DNA from: Brevundimonas sp. MYb52
GTDB lineage: Bacteria > Pseudomonadota > Alphaproteobacteria > Caulobacterales > Caulobacteraceae
Assembly (NCBI RefSeq): GCF_002979535.1
Contig: NZ_PCPB01000004.1
Span: forward strand, 1 to 64,000
Length of the DNA stretch: 64,000 nucleotides
Reading direction: 5' to 3'
Made by a program: the position numbers and the translations under genes. Under the pieces are notes generated by a model. The model was not told where the DNA came from. It was given only the letters and a program-made list of their open reading frames with translations, and did no database searches. Shown here in pieces: positions 53,757 to 62,643 of this stretch. The stretch's first letter is position 1; every line of letters starts with the position of its first letter.

Positions 53757-53984
53757 ATGAGCCAGCCGCCCGCCTCCGAACCCGCCCGACCGCCGCGGTC
53801 CATCGCCACGCCCTGCGTCATGGTCTGCACCGTGGACGGGGCCTCGGGCCTGTGCCTGGGGTGTTTTCGCACCCTGCCCGAGATCGCGACCTGGAGCCGG
53901 ATGAGCGACGAGGAGCGGGCGAAGATCATGGGTCAACTGGACGGGCGCAAAGGGTTGATCGACCCGGCCTTGCTGGGCGGGTAA
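53757..53984 (+). CDS. DUF1289 family protein
   Basis: A 75-residue protein with the DUF1289 pattern of four cysteines, PCVMVCTVDGASGLCLGCFRT, followed by LPEIATWSRMSDEERAKIMGQL. The cysteines probably bind zinc or an iron-sulfur cluster. The family is widespread and short, often called an Fe-S-like protein, with no firm role. It is followed by a retropepsin-like gene on the same strand. Confidence 0.88.
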   Translation: MSQPPASEPARPPRSIATPCVMVCTVDGASGLCLGCFRTLPEIATWSRMSDEERAKIMGQLDGRKGLIDPALLGG

Positions 53985-54059
53985 CGCGGTTCACCCGTCA
54001 ACCTTTCGTTCGCCGTATCGCTTCACCCGACGCCAAGACCCTTGCGGCACAGTGGCGTC

Positions 54060-54542
54060 ATGATCCGCATCGAACCGCGCTCTGTTGTTGTTTTCGCCGC
54101 CGCCCTGGCCACGTCCCTGGCCTGCGCCGGCGCCCTGCGCTGGATGGACGGCGCAGGCGAGGCTCAAGCCGCCATCGCCGCGCCCTCCGTCGTGCGATCG
54201 GCGGACGGTCATTACTGGGCCGAGGCTGTCGTGGACGGTCGCCCGATGCGGATGCTGGTCGACACCGGCGCCAGCGTCGTGACCCTGAGCCGCGCCGATG
54301 CGGAAAAGGCCGGCGTCAGCGTCAGGGCCCATGACTTCACCCGCACACTCAACACCGCCTCTGGTCCAGTGAAGGCGGCGCCCGTGGTCCTGCCGTCGCT
54401 GGCAGTGGCGGGGGTGCGCCTGACTGCGGTCGAGGCCCTGGTGGTGGACGCCGACATGCCCGCCTCCCTGCTGGGCATGAGTTATCTGGGCCGGCTATCC
54501 GGCTTCGAGGCCCGGCCTGAGGGCCTGACCTTCAAGGGTTAG
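54060..54542 (+). CDS. Retropepsin-like aspartic protease (TIGR02281 / clan AA)
   Basis: A 160-residue protein from ATG 54060 with an N-terminal signal-anchor (VVVFAAALATSLACAGAL). The single catalytic motif MLVDTGASVVTLS and the later VDADMPASLLGMSYLGRL (the hydrophobic-hydrophobic-Gly of retropepsins) show a half-size aspartic protease that must dimerise. It is membrane-tethered and periplasmic. The target is unknown. Confidence 0.86.
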   Translation: MIRIEPRSVVVFAAALATSLACAGALRWMDGAGEAQAAIAAPSVVRSADGHYWAEAVVDGRPMRMLVDTGASVVTLSRADAEKAGVSVRAHDFTRTLNTASGPVKAAPVVLPSLAVAGVRLTAVEALVVDADMPASLLGMSYLGRLSGFEARPEGLTFKG

Positions 54543-54546
54543 AGCC

Positions 54547-55302
54547 TCAGCGCGCTGCGCCGAACGGCACCACCTTGTTATCGGGATCGTGGCCGATGTC
54601 GGCCGTTCCCAGGAAGGGAATTCCCGAGCGTTCGCACCAGTAGCGGACGATCTCGTCCGCCGTCAGGCCGAAGTCGGGATCATTGGGCGTGACGTCCGAG
54701 ACCCGCCCCAGTCGAATGCCCGCCGCGCGGCGGATCGAGGCCTGGCCGGTCAGGTGGAACATCATCCGATCGACGCGGTAAAGCGCCTCGGACACCTCCT
54801 CCAGCATGATGACGTGGCCGTTCAGGTCCGGCTCCAGCGCCGTGCCGACCAGTTCGTTGAGGATGGTGAGATTGAAGGCGACGGCGGGACGCGGGTCGTC
54901 CAGCAGCGACGGCTCCAGCGAGGCGCGGTCGCCGCTGACCAACCATTCCACCGCGCGCCGCCCCGTCGCGTCATGGCGCGCCCCGTCCGAGGCCATCGGT
55001 CCGTGGGCGACGTGGGGGAAGCCCGCCTTGTAGAGCAGGGCCAGCAGGCTGCCGGCGTCGGAATAGCCGAGGTAGCGCTTCTTTCTCGCCACCTCGGTCA
55101 GTTGCGGCAAGACGGCCTCGGCGATGCGGCACGAGCCATAGCCCCCGCGCGCGAACCAGAGGGCGTTCAGGCGCGGATCATTGGCGAACTCGACGAAGGC
55201 GGCCGCGCGGACGGCGTCGTCGCCGCCGAAATGGCCGTGCTTTTCGAACGCCATCGGGTGGAAGACCAACTGCACCTCGCCGCCCGGATAGGCCGCCTCC
55301 AT
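54547..55302 (-). CDS. LD-carboxypeptidase (S66 family), no canonical start for the conserved N-terminus
   Basis: LdcA removes the terminal D-Ala from murein tetrapeptides. The frame from ATG 55302 gives 251 residues, including [16 protein letters not shown] with the S66 region ([16 protein letters not shown], Ser) and the Glu/His parts ([22 protein letters not shown]; late [13 protein letters not shown]). Clear family sequence, [19 protein letters not shown], continues upstream to about 55371, but that stretch has no ATG, GTG or TTG. ATT at 55365, with AGGT nine bases upstream, is a possible rare start giving 272 residues. Confidence 0.82.
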   Translation of the reverse strand: MEAAYPGGEVQLVFHPMAFEKHGHFGGDDAVRAAAFVEFANDPRLNALWFARGGYGSCRIAEAVLPQLTEVARKKRYLGYSDAGSLLALLYKAGFPHVAHGPMASDGARHDATGRRAVEWLVSGDRASLEPSLLDDPRPAVAFNLTILNELVGTALEPDLNGHVIMLEEVSEALYRVDRMMFHLTGQASIRRAAGIRLGRVSDVTPNDPDFGLTADEIVRYWCERSGIPFLGTADIGHDPDNKVVPFGAAR

Positions 55303-55480
55303 CCAGGCCTGTATGGCGGCGCCGCGCTCGGGGTCCAGACGCGAGCTGGCGTTGACGACGCCAATCTTAAAAGGACCTGACTTGAAGGGTGCAGAGCGGG
55401 TGATGGGGCTGGCCTCCGGCGTCGCCCGTGCTAGTCAGGCGCTCGGACATTCCCCGGTTTCGCGCGTCAAAATCAAGCCG

Positions 55481-56869
55481 ATGAACAAAGACTATTTCTT
55501 CTGCGGCGTCGGCGGGTCCGGCATGCTGCCCCTGGCCATGATCGTTCAGGCGCAGGGGAACCGCATCGCGGGCTCGGACCGGGCGCTGGATCAGGGCCGC
55601 ACGCCGGACAAGTTCGACTGGCTGCGCGCCCACGGCGTGGCCCTGCACCCGCAGGACGGGTCGGGCGTGGTCAGCCCTGACCAGATCGTCGTCGCCACCG
55701 GCGCGGTCGAGGACACGGTGCCCGACATCGGCGCGGCCAAGCGTGTCGGCGCGACCATCAAGACCCGGCCCCAGTTACTGAGCGAACTGTTCAACGCCGC
55801 CCCGACCTCGATCGGGGTGGCGGGCACCAGCGGCAAGTCGACCATCACCGGCATGGTCGCCTGGATCCTGGATCAGGCGGGCCGCGCCCCGACCGTGGTC
55901 AACGGCGCCGTGATGAAGAACTTCGCCTCGCCCGACCATCCGTTCGCCAGCGCCCTGATCGGCGGCCCCGATCTGTTCGTCGCTGAAGTGGACGAGAGCG
56001 ACGGCTCCATCGCCCGCTATGAGCCGACGGTGGCGGTCGTGTCCAACATCTCGCTGGACCACAAGTCGATGGAAGAGCTGCGCGACCTGTTCGGCGGCTT
56101 CGTCGGCCGGGCGACGACGGCGGTGCTAAACCTCGACAATCCCGAGACGGCGGCGCTGGCGCAAACGCTGCCTGCAGGGAAGGCGATCACCTTCGCACTT
56201 GGCGAGGAAGAGGCGGACCTGTCGGCGCATGACCTCAAACCCCTGCCGACCGGCATGACCTTCGAGCTCCGCGTGCGCGGCGAGGCGACGCGGGCCGCGC
56301 GGCTGAACGTGCCGGGCGCGCACAATGTCGCCAATGCGCTGGCGGCGCTGGGCGCGGTCAAGGCGCTGGGCGTCAGCATGGATCAGGCGGTCGCGGCGCT
56401 GGAGACCTTCAGCGGCATCCGGCGGCGGCTGGAAGTGGTGGGCGCGCGAAACGGCGTCACCGTCATCGACGACTTCGCCCACAACCCCGACAAGATCGCC
56501 GCCACCTTGAAAACCCTGCACGCCTTTGACGGGCGGCTGCTGATCCTGTTCCAGCCACACGGGTTCGGCCCACTGAAGCTGATGCAGCGGGAGTTCATCG
56601 AGGGCTTCGCCGGCTTGATGCGCGAGCACGACGTCCTGCTGATGCCCGAGCCGGTCTATTACGGCGGCACCACCGACCGTAGCGTGGGCAGCGAGGACAT
56701 CGCGGCGGGCGTGCGCGCCGAGGGACGTCAGGCGGAAGCCCTGGCCACCCGCGCCGACTGCGGCGACCGCATCCTGGCCCTGGCCCGACCCGGCGACCGG
56801 GTGGTGGTCATGGGGGCGCGCGACGACAGCCTGTCGAGTTTCGCGGCGGAGCTACTGGCCCGACTTTAA
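55481..56869 (+). CDS. Mur ligase family protein, Mpl/MurC-like (murein peptide ligase)
   Basis: A 462-residue ATP-dependent ligase. From ATG 55481: the Rossmann N-terminus [21 protein letters not shown], the ATP loop [16 protein letters not shown] (usually GTHGKTT in Mpl/MurC), [30 protein letters not shown], the middle-domain [16 protein letters not shown] and the C-terminal [14 protein letters not shown]. Mpl joins recycled tripeptide to UDP-MurNAc. It diverges from an LD-carboxypeptidase that makes such tripeptides, supporting the recycling role. Confidence 0.85.
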   Translation: MNKDYFFCGVGGSGMLPLAMIVQAQGNRIAGSDRALDQGRTPDKFDWLRAHGVALHPQDGSGVVSPDQIVVATGAVEDTVPDIGAAKRVGATIKTRPQLLSELFNAAPTSIGVAGTSGKSTITGMVAWILDQAGRAPTVVNGAVMKNFASPDHPFASALIGGPDLFVAEVDESDGSIARYEPTVAVVSNISLDHKSMEELRDLFGGFVGRATTAVLNLDNPETAALAQTLPAGKAITFALGEEEADLSAHDLKPLPTGMTFELRVRGEATRAARLNVPGAHNVANALAALGAVKALGVSMDQAVAALETFSGIRRRLEVVGARNGVTVIDDFAHNPDKIAATLKTLHAFDGRLLILFQPHGFGPLKLMQREFIEGFAGLMREHDVLLMPEPVYYGGTTDRSVGSEDIAAGVRAEGRQAEALATRADCGDRILALARPGDRVVVMGARDDSLSSFAAELLARL

Positions 56870-56885
56870 GCTCCGCGCCCGGAGC
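56870..56885. terminator. Short stem-loop after the Mur ligase gene
   Basis: GCTCCG (56870-56875), CGCC, CGGAGC (56880-56885) starts directly at the end of the Mur ligase gene. No T-run follows, so strength as a terminator is uncertain. The following ~100 bases up to 56986 are the AT-richer leader of the histidine kinase gene. Confidence 0.4.
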
Positions 56886-56986
56886 AATCGTCAAATTGCC
56901 CTTGTAAAACATTCACTTTCGGCAAATCGGCTGTTAAGCGCCTCCCGCCTAACTGCGCTCTCTCGGGGCACAGAAGGGGCGACGGA

Positions 56987-58588
56987 ATGGCCAGGATCGG
57001 AGACTTCGTCGAGGCGGCGCCGCCCATGGCGCCCGAGGCGTTCGGGGCCGAGGCCTTCGACCGGTTTCAGGCCGAGCCGAACACCCTGGTCATCGCCGTG
57101 GTGGACGCCGACGGACGCCCCGTCGGGCTGATCGAGCGCAACGCCTTCACCCTGAAAATGGCCGCCGAGTTCGGTCGCGCCCTCTATGCCCGGCGCCCCG
57201 TCTCGGCCCTGATGGAGCCCGATCCTCTGCTGGTCGAGGCCGACGCCTCGGCCGACGCCCTGTTCCAGAACATGGACGCGGCGGGGCTGGGGGCCCTGCT
57301 GAAGGGCTTCATCGTCGTCTCACGCGGCCGCTATGTCGGGGTCGGGGCCGGGCTGCACGTCCTGCAGGCCGGGGTGGCCATCCACAAACGCCGCGCCGAG
57401 GCCATGAGCGAACTGGCGCAGAACCTGGTGCGCGCCGAGGCCGAAGCCCGGGCCTCCAGCCGAGCCAAGTCCGAGTTTCTGGCGGTGATGAGCCACGAAA
57501 TTCGCACGCCGCTGAACGGGGTCCTGGGGGTGGCCGCCCTGATGGAGCGCGAGCTGACGCAGGCCTCGTTGCGCCCCTATGTCCGCACCATTCTGGATTC
57601 GGGGAACAGCCTGCTGCGGCTGCTGACTGATGCGCTCGACATGTCGCGGGCCGAGGCGGGCATTCTGACGCTGGAGCCGGCGCCGCTGGATCTGGACGCG
57701 GTGGCGGCCGACCTGTCGGCCCTGTGGCGCCCGCGCGCGGAAGAGAAGGCGCTGCGTCTGAGCGTGACCACGGATACGGCCGCCGCGCGCTGGGTCGTCG
57801 GCGACGAGATGCGCCTGAAACAACTGCTCAACAACCTGATCGGCAATGCCCTGAAGTTCACCCATGTCGGCGCGGTGGAGGTCAGCCTGTCGACACGGCT
57901 GGACGACGGGCGGGTGCGGCTGGACGCCGTGGTCGATGACAGCGGACCCGGCGTCAGCGACGAGGCGGCGGCGGCCATCTTCGAGCCCTTCAACACCGGC
58001 GAGGCGGGACGGCAGGGCGCGGGCGCGGGCCTGGGTCTGGCCATCTGTCGTCAGATCGTCGAGCGGATGGAGGGGCGCCTGGCGCTGGAACGCTCGCCGT
58101 CAGGCGGGGCGCGCTTCTGCTTCGACCTGCACCTGCCGCTGGCCGAAGCCGACGCGCGGCGGGACGAGGACCGCGCCGCCGCCCCCACCGCCCACGCGAC
58201 CCTGCATGTCCTGGTGGTGGACGACAACGCCGCCAACCGCTTCGTCGCCGGAAAGGTGCTGGAGCTGTTCGGCTGCTCGCACGAGACCGCCGAGGACGGG
58301 CGACAGGCGCTGGAGCGGGCGGCCATCGCGCCGTTCGACCTGATCCTGATGGACGTGAAGATGCCGGTGATGGACGGGGTGGCGGCGACGCGCGCCATCC
58401 GCGCCCTGCCCGGCCCCGCGTCAGCCGTGCCCATCCTGGCCCTGACCGCCAACGCCGATCCGCGCGACGAGGCCGAATACCGGGCGGCGGGCATGGACGG
58501 GGTGGCGCAGAAGCCGATCCAGCCCGACGCCCTGTTGAACGCCATCCGGCTGGCCCTGTCGCGTCATGCGGTGGCCAAGGCGGCTTAA
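56987..58588 (+). CDS. Hybrid sensor histidine kinase / response regulator
   Basis: This 533-residue cytosolic kinase has no membrane segments. Residues ~15-135 form a CBS-like or ligand-binding N-terminal domain (LLVEADASADALFQNMDAAG, then GFIVVSRGRYVGVGAGLHVLQ). HisKA follows with SEFLAVMSHEIRTPLNG (phospho-His), then HATPase (LLNNLIGNALKFTHVG; DSGPGVSD; GLGLAICRQIVERM), and a receiver (VVDDNAANRFVAGKVLELFG; LILMDVKMPVMDG with the phospho-Asp). The output is probably a phosphorelay through a phosphotransfer protein encoded elsewhere. Confidence 0.92.
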   Translation: MARIGDFVEAAPPMAPEAFGAEAFDRFQAEPNTLVIAVVDADGRPVGLIERNAFTLKMAAEFGRALYARRPVSALMEPDPLLVEADASADALFQNMDAAGLGALLKGFIVVSRGRYVGVGAGLHVLQAGVAIHKRRAEAMSELAQNLVRAEAEARASSRAKSEFLAVMSHEIRTPLNGVLGVAALMERELTQASLRPYVRTILDSGNSLLRLLTDALDMSRAEAGILTLEPAPLDLDAVAADLSALWRPRAEEKALRLSVTTDTAAARWVVGDEMRLKQLLNNLIGNALKFTHVGAVEVSLSTRLDDGRVRLDAVVDDSGPGVSDEAAAAIFEPFNTGEAGRQGAGAGLGLAICRQIVERMEGRLALERSPSGGARFCFDLHLPLAEADARRDEDRAAAPTAHATLHVLVVDDNAANRFVAGKVLELFGCSHETAEDGRQALERAAIAPFDLILMDVKMPVMDGVAATRAIRALPGPASAVPILALTANADPRDEAEYRAAGMDGVAQKPIQPDALLNAIRLALSRHAVAKAA

Positions 58589-58629
58589 GGGCGCGCAACC
58601 GACCCGCCGCTGGGGTATTGTCCCGCTTG

Positions 58630-60657
58630 ATGCTTCAGGACATGCCCCCCGCCCCGACCACCACCCTCGACGAGGTGGTCGTCACCGCCGCCCGCCTGCC
58701 CCCGGCGGCGGGCGAGGCGGCCTTTTCCGTGATCCGTCTGGGCGAGGAGACGCTGTCGAGCGCGACGCGGCTGGACGAGGCCCTGGCGACGGTTCCGGCG
58801 GTGTCGCTGTTCCGGCGCACCTCCAGCCTGGCGGCCAATCCGACGACCCAGGGCATATCCTTGCGCGCCATCGCTCCGTCAGGGGCGGGCCGGACGCTGG
58901 TGACGCTGGACGGCGTGCCGCTGAACGATCCCTTCGGCGGCTGGGTGATCTGGTCGCAGGTTCCGACAGAAAGCATCGAGAGCCTGGACATCGTGCGCGG
59001 CGCCGGGGCTGGCCCCTATGGCGCAGGCGCCCTGACCGGGGTGATCCAGTTGAGGGAGCGCGAGCGCGGCGGGGGGCTGGATGCTTCCATCGCCGAGCGC
59101 GGCGGAGCGCGGCTGGCGGGGTCGGGCGGGCTGGATACGGGGCCGGTGCGGCTGACCGGATCAGTGCTCTATGAGGCCAGCGACGGCTATGTCCCCGTGC
59201 GCGGCGCGGCGGCGGGAGCAGCGGACACGCCGCTGGATCTGGAGGCCAAGAGCGCGGCCTTGCGCGCGGATGTGCCCTTGGGCGAGGCCGCGCTGTCATT
59301 GCGGGCGGCGGCCTATGAGGAGGAGCGCGGCGCGGGGCTGGCGGGGGCGCGGGCCACGGCGAGCGGCCATCTGCTGTCGGCCACCGCCGCCAAACGCCCG
59401 TCCAACGGCGACTATGGCTGGCGGCTGCAGGCCTGGCGGCGCGAGAGCGATCTGGCCAATACCTCGGTCGCCGTCGCGGCGGATCGGACGACGACCACGC
59501 CAGCGAATAATCAGTATGAGACGCCCGCGATCGGCTGGGGCCTGAACGCGGCCCTGCGCCGGGCCGAACGGCAGATCGTGGGCGGACGGCTGGAGTGGGA
59601 GGTCGGCGCCGACGCCCGCTTCAACGAGGGCGAGACGCACGAACAGTTCCGTTACATGGCCGGGGCCTTCACCCGCGACCGCGTCGCCGGGGGCGAAACC
59701 TCGGTGGCGGGGATTTACGGCGAGGGCTCGCTGGAGACCGGGCCGTGGCTGCTCGCCGGGGGCGTGCGGGTGGATGGCTGGAAGAATGAAAACGGACGAC
59801 GGCTGGAGCGCGACCTCGCCACCGGGGCGCCGACGCTGGACGAGGCCGATCCCGAACGCTCGGGCGAGGTGGTCAGCGCGCGGCTGGCGGCGCGACGCAT
59901 GATCGGCGGCGGCTGGGCGGCGCGGGCGGCGGCCTATTCCGGGTTCCGGCCGGCCACGCTGAACGAACTGCATCGGCCCTTCCGCGTCGGCAACGACCTG
60001 ACCGAGGCCAATGCGGCCTTGGTCCCCGAGACCTTGCAGGGGATCGAGGCGGGCCTGGCCTTCGAGGGGTCGACCTCGTCGCTGAGCGCCAGCCTGTTCT
60101 GGAACCGGATCGAGGACGCCATCGTCAACGTCACCATCGGCGAGGGGCCGGGGACATTCCCCCGCGCGGGCTTCGTCCCGGCGGGCGGCGTGCTGCGTCA
60201 GCGCCAGAACGCTGGAACCATCGAGGCGACCGGGATTGAGATCAGCGTCCGCCAGACCCTGCGCGGCGACCTGGACCTAGACGGGGCCCTGTCCGTCACC
60301 GACGCCCGCGTGGACGGCGGGACGTCCGCGCCGCAACTGACCGGCCTGCGCCCGGCCCAGGCGCCGATCTGGAGCGCCTCCGCCGGGCTCGACTGGCGCG
60401 CCAGCGACCGCCTGAGCCTGAGCGCTCGCGCCCGCTATGAGAGCAGGCGGTTCGAGGACGACCTGAACAGCCGGGTTCTGGGGGCCGCCGTGACGGCGGA
60501 CGTTCGGGCCGATTGGCGTGTCAACGAAACAGCCTCGCTGTGGCTGGCCGCCGACAATCTGTTCGACGCTGAGGTCGAGGTTTCCGAGACCGGGAACGGG
60601 GTCGAAGGCTTCGGGCCGCCGCGTGTGGTCAGCCTCGGCGTACGGCTGGCCTACTGA
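58630..60657 (+). CDS. TonB-dependent receptor without a recognisable signal peptide
   Basis: A 675-residue outer-membrane beta-barrel with plug. The N-terminus TTLDEVVVTAARLP is the TonB box region. The plug has LDEALATVPAVSLFRRTSSLAANPTTQGISLRAI and ESIESLDIVRGAGAGPYGAGALTGVIQL; the barrel ends VVSLGVRLAY. Only about ten residues precede the TonB box, none hydrophobic, and the frame upstream (including TTG 58618) adds nothing, so a signal peptide is missing. Possibly a real start was lost. Substrate unknown; neighbours give no clue. Confidence 0.85.
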   Translation: MLQDMPPAPTTTLDEVVVTAARLPPAAGEAAFSVIRLGEETLSSATRLDEALATVPAVSLFRRTSSLAANPTTQGISLRAIAPSGAGRTLVTLDGVPLNDPFGGWVIWSQVPTESIESLDIVRGAGAGPYGAGALTGVIQLRERERGGGLDASIAERGGARLAGSGGLDTGPVRLTGSVLYEASDGYVPVRGAAAGAADTPLDLEAKSAALRADVPLGEAALSLRAAAYEEERGAGLAGARATASGHLLSATAAKRPSNGDYGWRLQAWRRESDLANTSVAVAADRTTTTPANNQYETPAIGWGLNAALRRAERQIVGGRLEWEVGADARFNEGETHEQFRYMAGAFTRDRVAGGETSVAGIYGEGSLETGPWLLAGGVRVDGWKNENGRRLERDLATGAPTLDEADPERSGEVVSARLAARRMIGGGWAARAAAYSGFRPATLNELHRPFRVGNDLTEANAALVPETLQGIEAGLAFEGSTSSLSASLFWNRIEDAIVNVTIGEGPGTFPRAGFVPAGGVLRQRQNAGTIEATGIEISVRQTLRGDLDLDGALSVTDARVDGGTSAPQLTGLRPAQAPIWSASAGLDWRASDRLSLSARARYESRRFEDDLNSRVLGAAVTADVRADWRVNETASLWLAADNLFDAEVEVSETGNGVEGFGPPRVVSLGVRLAY

Positions 60658-60672
60658 TCACGCCTCGCGGAT

Positions 60673-61341
60673 TCAGCCCACCGCAGCCCGCTCGGCGGCT
60701 TCATGCTCGTGGAAGGGCCTCAATTGATCGGCGAGGGCGCGCTGGAACGCCGGGCGCGCCTCGGCCCGCGAGACGTAGCCGGCAAGCCGGGGGAAGTCAG
60801 CGACAATATCCGTATGCCGCAGGTCGCGTAGGACGTGGGCCATCAGGATGTCAGCCGCGCTGAAGCGGTCGTTGGCGAACCACTGGCGGTCCCCGAGCGC
60901 CGCCTGCAGCTCGCCCAGGCGAACGCGCAGGAAGGCCTCCGCCTCCGGTCTGCGCGCCTTCGCCCAGGCCTTGTCGGCGTTGAACAGGTCGATGCCGGCC
61001 AACTCGGCGACGAAGGGCTCGACGCTGTTCATGGCGGCGAACAGCCAGGTCATGACTATGGCGCGGCCCGCGTCGTCGGACGGCATGAGTTGGTCGGAGC
61101 GCTGGGCAATCCACAGGACGATGGCGCCGCTCTCGAACATCTCGACCTTGCCGTCGCTGTAGACCGGAACCTGGCCGAACGGCTGACGGGCGCGATAGGC
61201 GGGCTTGGACTGGTCCTCGAACCCGATCAACTGGTCGTCATAGCCGAGCCCAGCCTCTTCGAGCGCCCAGCGCACGCGGATGTCGCGCACAGACCCTTGG
61301 GCGAAGGGCGGCACCCATTTGAACGCGGTGACCTGAATCAT
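60673..61341 (-). CDS. Glutathione S-transferase family protein, MarR-linked
   Basis: A 222-residue GST. Its N-terminal thioredoxin-like domain has RDIRVRWALEEAGLGYDDQLI, the cis-Pro motif FGQVPVYSDGKVEMFESGAIVLWI and a helical C-terminal domain with WFANDRFSAADILMAHVLRDL. It is divergent from a MarR gene with a shared 95-base control region that has a palindrome. A detoxifying role under MarR control is a reasonable inference. Confidence 0.88.
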   Translation of the reverse strand: MIQVTAFKWVPPFAQGSVRDIRVRWALEEAGLGYDDQLIGFEDQSKPAYRARQPFGQVPVYSDGKVEMFESGAIVLWIAQRSDQLMPSDDAGRAIVMTWLFAAMNSVEPFVAELAGIDLFNADKAWAKARRPEAEAFLRVRLGELQAALGDRQWFANDRFSAADILMAHVLRDLRHTDIVADFPRLAGYVSRAEARPAFQRALADQLRPFHEHEAAERAAVG

Positions 61342-61408
61342 ACGACCTCCCTGTCGCGCATTTTCGCCTGGGCTGTGCGCGCCCTGGCTGCACGCGCTTC
61401 GTTGACGA

Positions 61409-61430
61409 ATATATTGATATCAACATATAA
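61409..61430. promoter_or_regulatory. Palindrome in the GST/marR divergent promoter
   Basis: The core TTGATATCAA (61414-61423) is a perfect 10-base palindrome; flanking ATAT and ATATA extend it imperfectly. It lies 14 bases before the marR start and about 70 before the GST start. It is the probable site of the MarR dimer controlling both. Confidence 0.65.
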
Positions 61431-61436
61431 TGACTC

Positions 61437-61874
61437 ATGTCAAACGATGCCGCAGCCTTTGGCCAGACTCTGCACATTCGTGACCATTGCCTGTGTCTTC
61501 ACGCACAGCGTGCGGCGCGGGTGCTCTCGCGGCGCTTTGACGAGGCGTTTCGCCCGCTGGGCATCACCAGCGGGCAATTCTCACTGATGAACGGTCTGAA
61601 CCGGCCGGAGCCGCCCACCATCGGCGCGGTCGCGCAGCTCCTGGCTATGGACCGCTCCACCGTGACGGCGAATCTGAAGCCGCTGGAGCGGGCCGGCCTG
61701 GTCGTCGTCTCCATCGACCAGAAGGACCGCCGCGGCCGGCGTGTCGCCCTGACCGACGCCGGTCGCGCGGTGCTGGGCCAGGCCACGCCCATATGGATAG
61801 ACGAACACGCCCTGATCGAGCGCGAAGTGCAGGACGCCCACGCCCTGCGAACAGCCCTTCTGGCCATCACCTGA
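61437..61874 (+). CDS. MarR-family transcriptional regulator
   Basis: A 145-residue winged-helix dimer. FGITSGQFSLMN-like sequence (PLGITSGQFSLMNGLN), the recognition region GAVAQLLAMDRSTVTANLKPLERAGLVVV and the wing DQKDRRGRRVALTDAGRAVL are canonical. Three Cys near the N-terminus (HIRDHCLCLHAQ) could sense oxidants or electrophiles, in keeping with the divergent GST gene. Probably represses itself and the GST. Confidence 0.92.
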   Translation: MSNDAAAFGQTLHIRDHCLCLHAQRAARVLSRRFDEAFRPLGITSGQFSLMNGLNRPEPPTIGAVAQLLAMDRSTVTANLKPLERAGLVVVSIDQKDRRGRRVALTDAGRAVLGQATPIWIDEHALIEREVQDAHALRTALLAIT

Positions 61875-61918
61875 TCGTAAGTCAGGCGACTCGCGACATT
61901 CCGGCGCCTAAACGGCAT

Positions 61919-61933
61919 TGCAAATCGTTCGCA
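61919..61933. promoter_or_regulatory. Fur-like box upstream of the PepSY operon
   Basis: TGCAAATCGTTCGCA has TGCxAA and TTxGCA inverted halves around TCG, the shape of Caulobacter/alphaproteobacterial Fur sites. It lies 20 bases before the GTG start of the PepSY gene, so iron repression of the three genes that follow is likely. Confidence 0.6.
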
Positions 61934-61953
61934 CACTGTGGCAGAGCCATGTT

Positions 61954-62619
61954 GTGACCGAAGCCGCTGCAAATCCCGCCAAAACCGCCGCGAAACCCAA
62001 GGCGGCGCTGAACGCCAAACGGTCGTTCTGGCTGAAGCAATTGCACAGCTGGCACTGGATCTCGGCGGCGGTCAGCCTGGTGGGCATGATCCTGTTTGCG
62101 ATCACCGGCATCACCCTGAACCACGCCTCGCAGATCCCGGCCGAGCCGGTGACGAAGGAGGCGACGGCTGTCCTGCCCGCCCCCCTGCTGGCGCGTCTGG
62201 CCGACTTCCCCGCCGAGACCACCGACGCCGTGCCCGCCCCCGTGGCGCGCTGGGCCGCCGACGCCTTTAAAGTCCAGGTGGACGGCAAGCCGACCGAGAC
62301 CACGGCGGATGAAATCTATGTCGCCCTGACCACGCCCGGCGGCGACGGATGGCTGACCATCGACCGTTCAACCGGCGAGGCCGTGCACGAGAAGACCACG
62401 CGCGGCTGGGTCGCCTATCTCAACGACCTGCACAAGGGTCGCAACGCCGGAGTGGTCTGGTACTGGTTCATCGACGTCTTCGCCGTGGCCTGCGTGATCT
62501 TTTCCGTCACCGGCCTGGCCCTGCTGTGGCTGCACGCCCGCGGCCGCCCCTCGACCTGGCCCATCGTGGCCCTGGGTCTGCTGGTTCCTGTCGTCATCGC
62601 CCTTCTGTTCATCCACTGA
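61954..62619 (+). CDS. PepSY-associated transmembrane protein
   Basis: A 221-residue membrane protein. The GTG at 61954 was chosen since the upstream TTG (61918) would place the Fur-like box in the coding region. Features are WLKQLHSWHWISAAVSLVGMILFAITGITLNHA (helix one with paired His), a periplasmic PepSY-like domain, and LNDLHKGRNAGVVWYWFIDVFAVACVIFSVTGLALLWLHAR (helix two with further His), then a last helix. The His pattern suggests heme b or metal binding, as in PepSY_TM reductases. First gene of the operon. Confidence 0.85.
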   Translation: MTEAAANPAKTAAKPKAALNAKRSFWLKQLHSWHWISAAVSLVGMILFAITGITLNHASQIPAEPVTKEATAVLPAPLLARLADFPAETTDAVPAPVARWAADAFKVQVDGKPTETTADEIYVALTTPGGDGWLTIDRSTGEAVHEKTTRGWVAYLNDLHKGRNAGVVWYWFIDVFAVACVIFSVTGLALLWLHARGRPSTWPIVALGLLVPVVIALLFIH

Positions 62620-62643
62620 CCCTTCAACTGACGAGCCTCCCCC

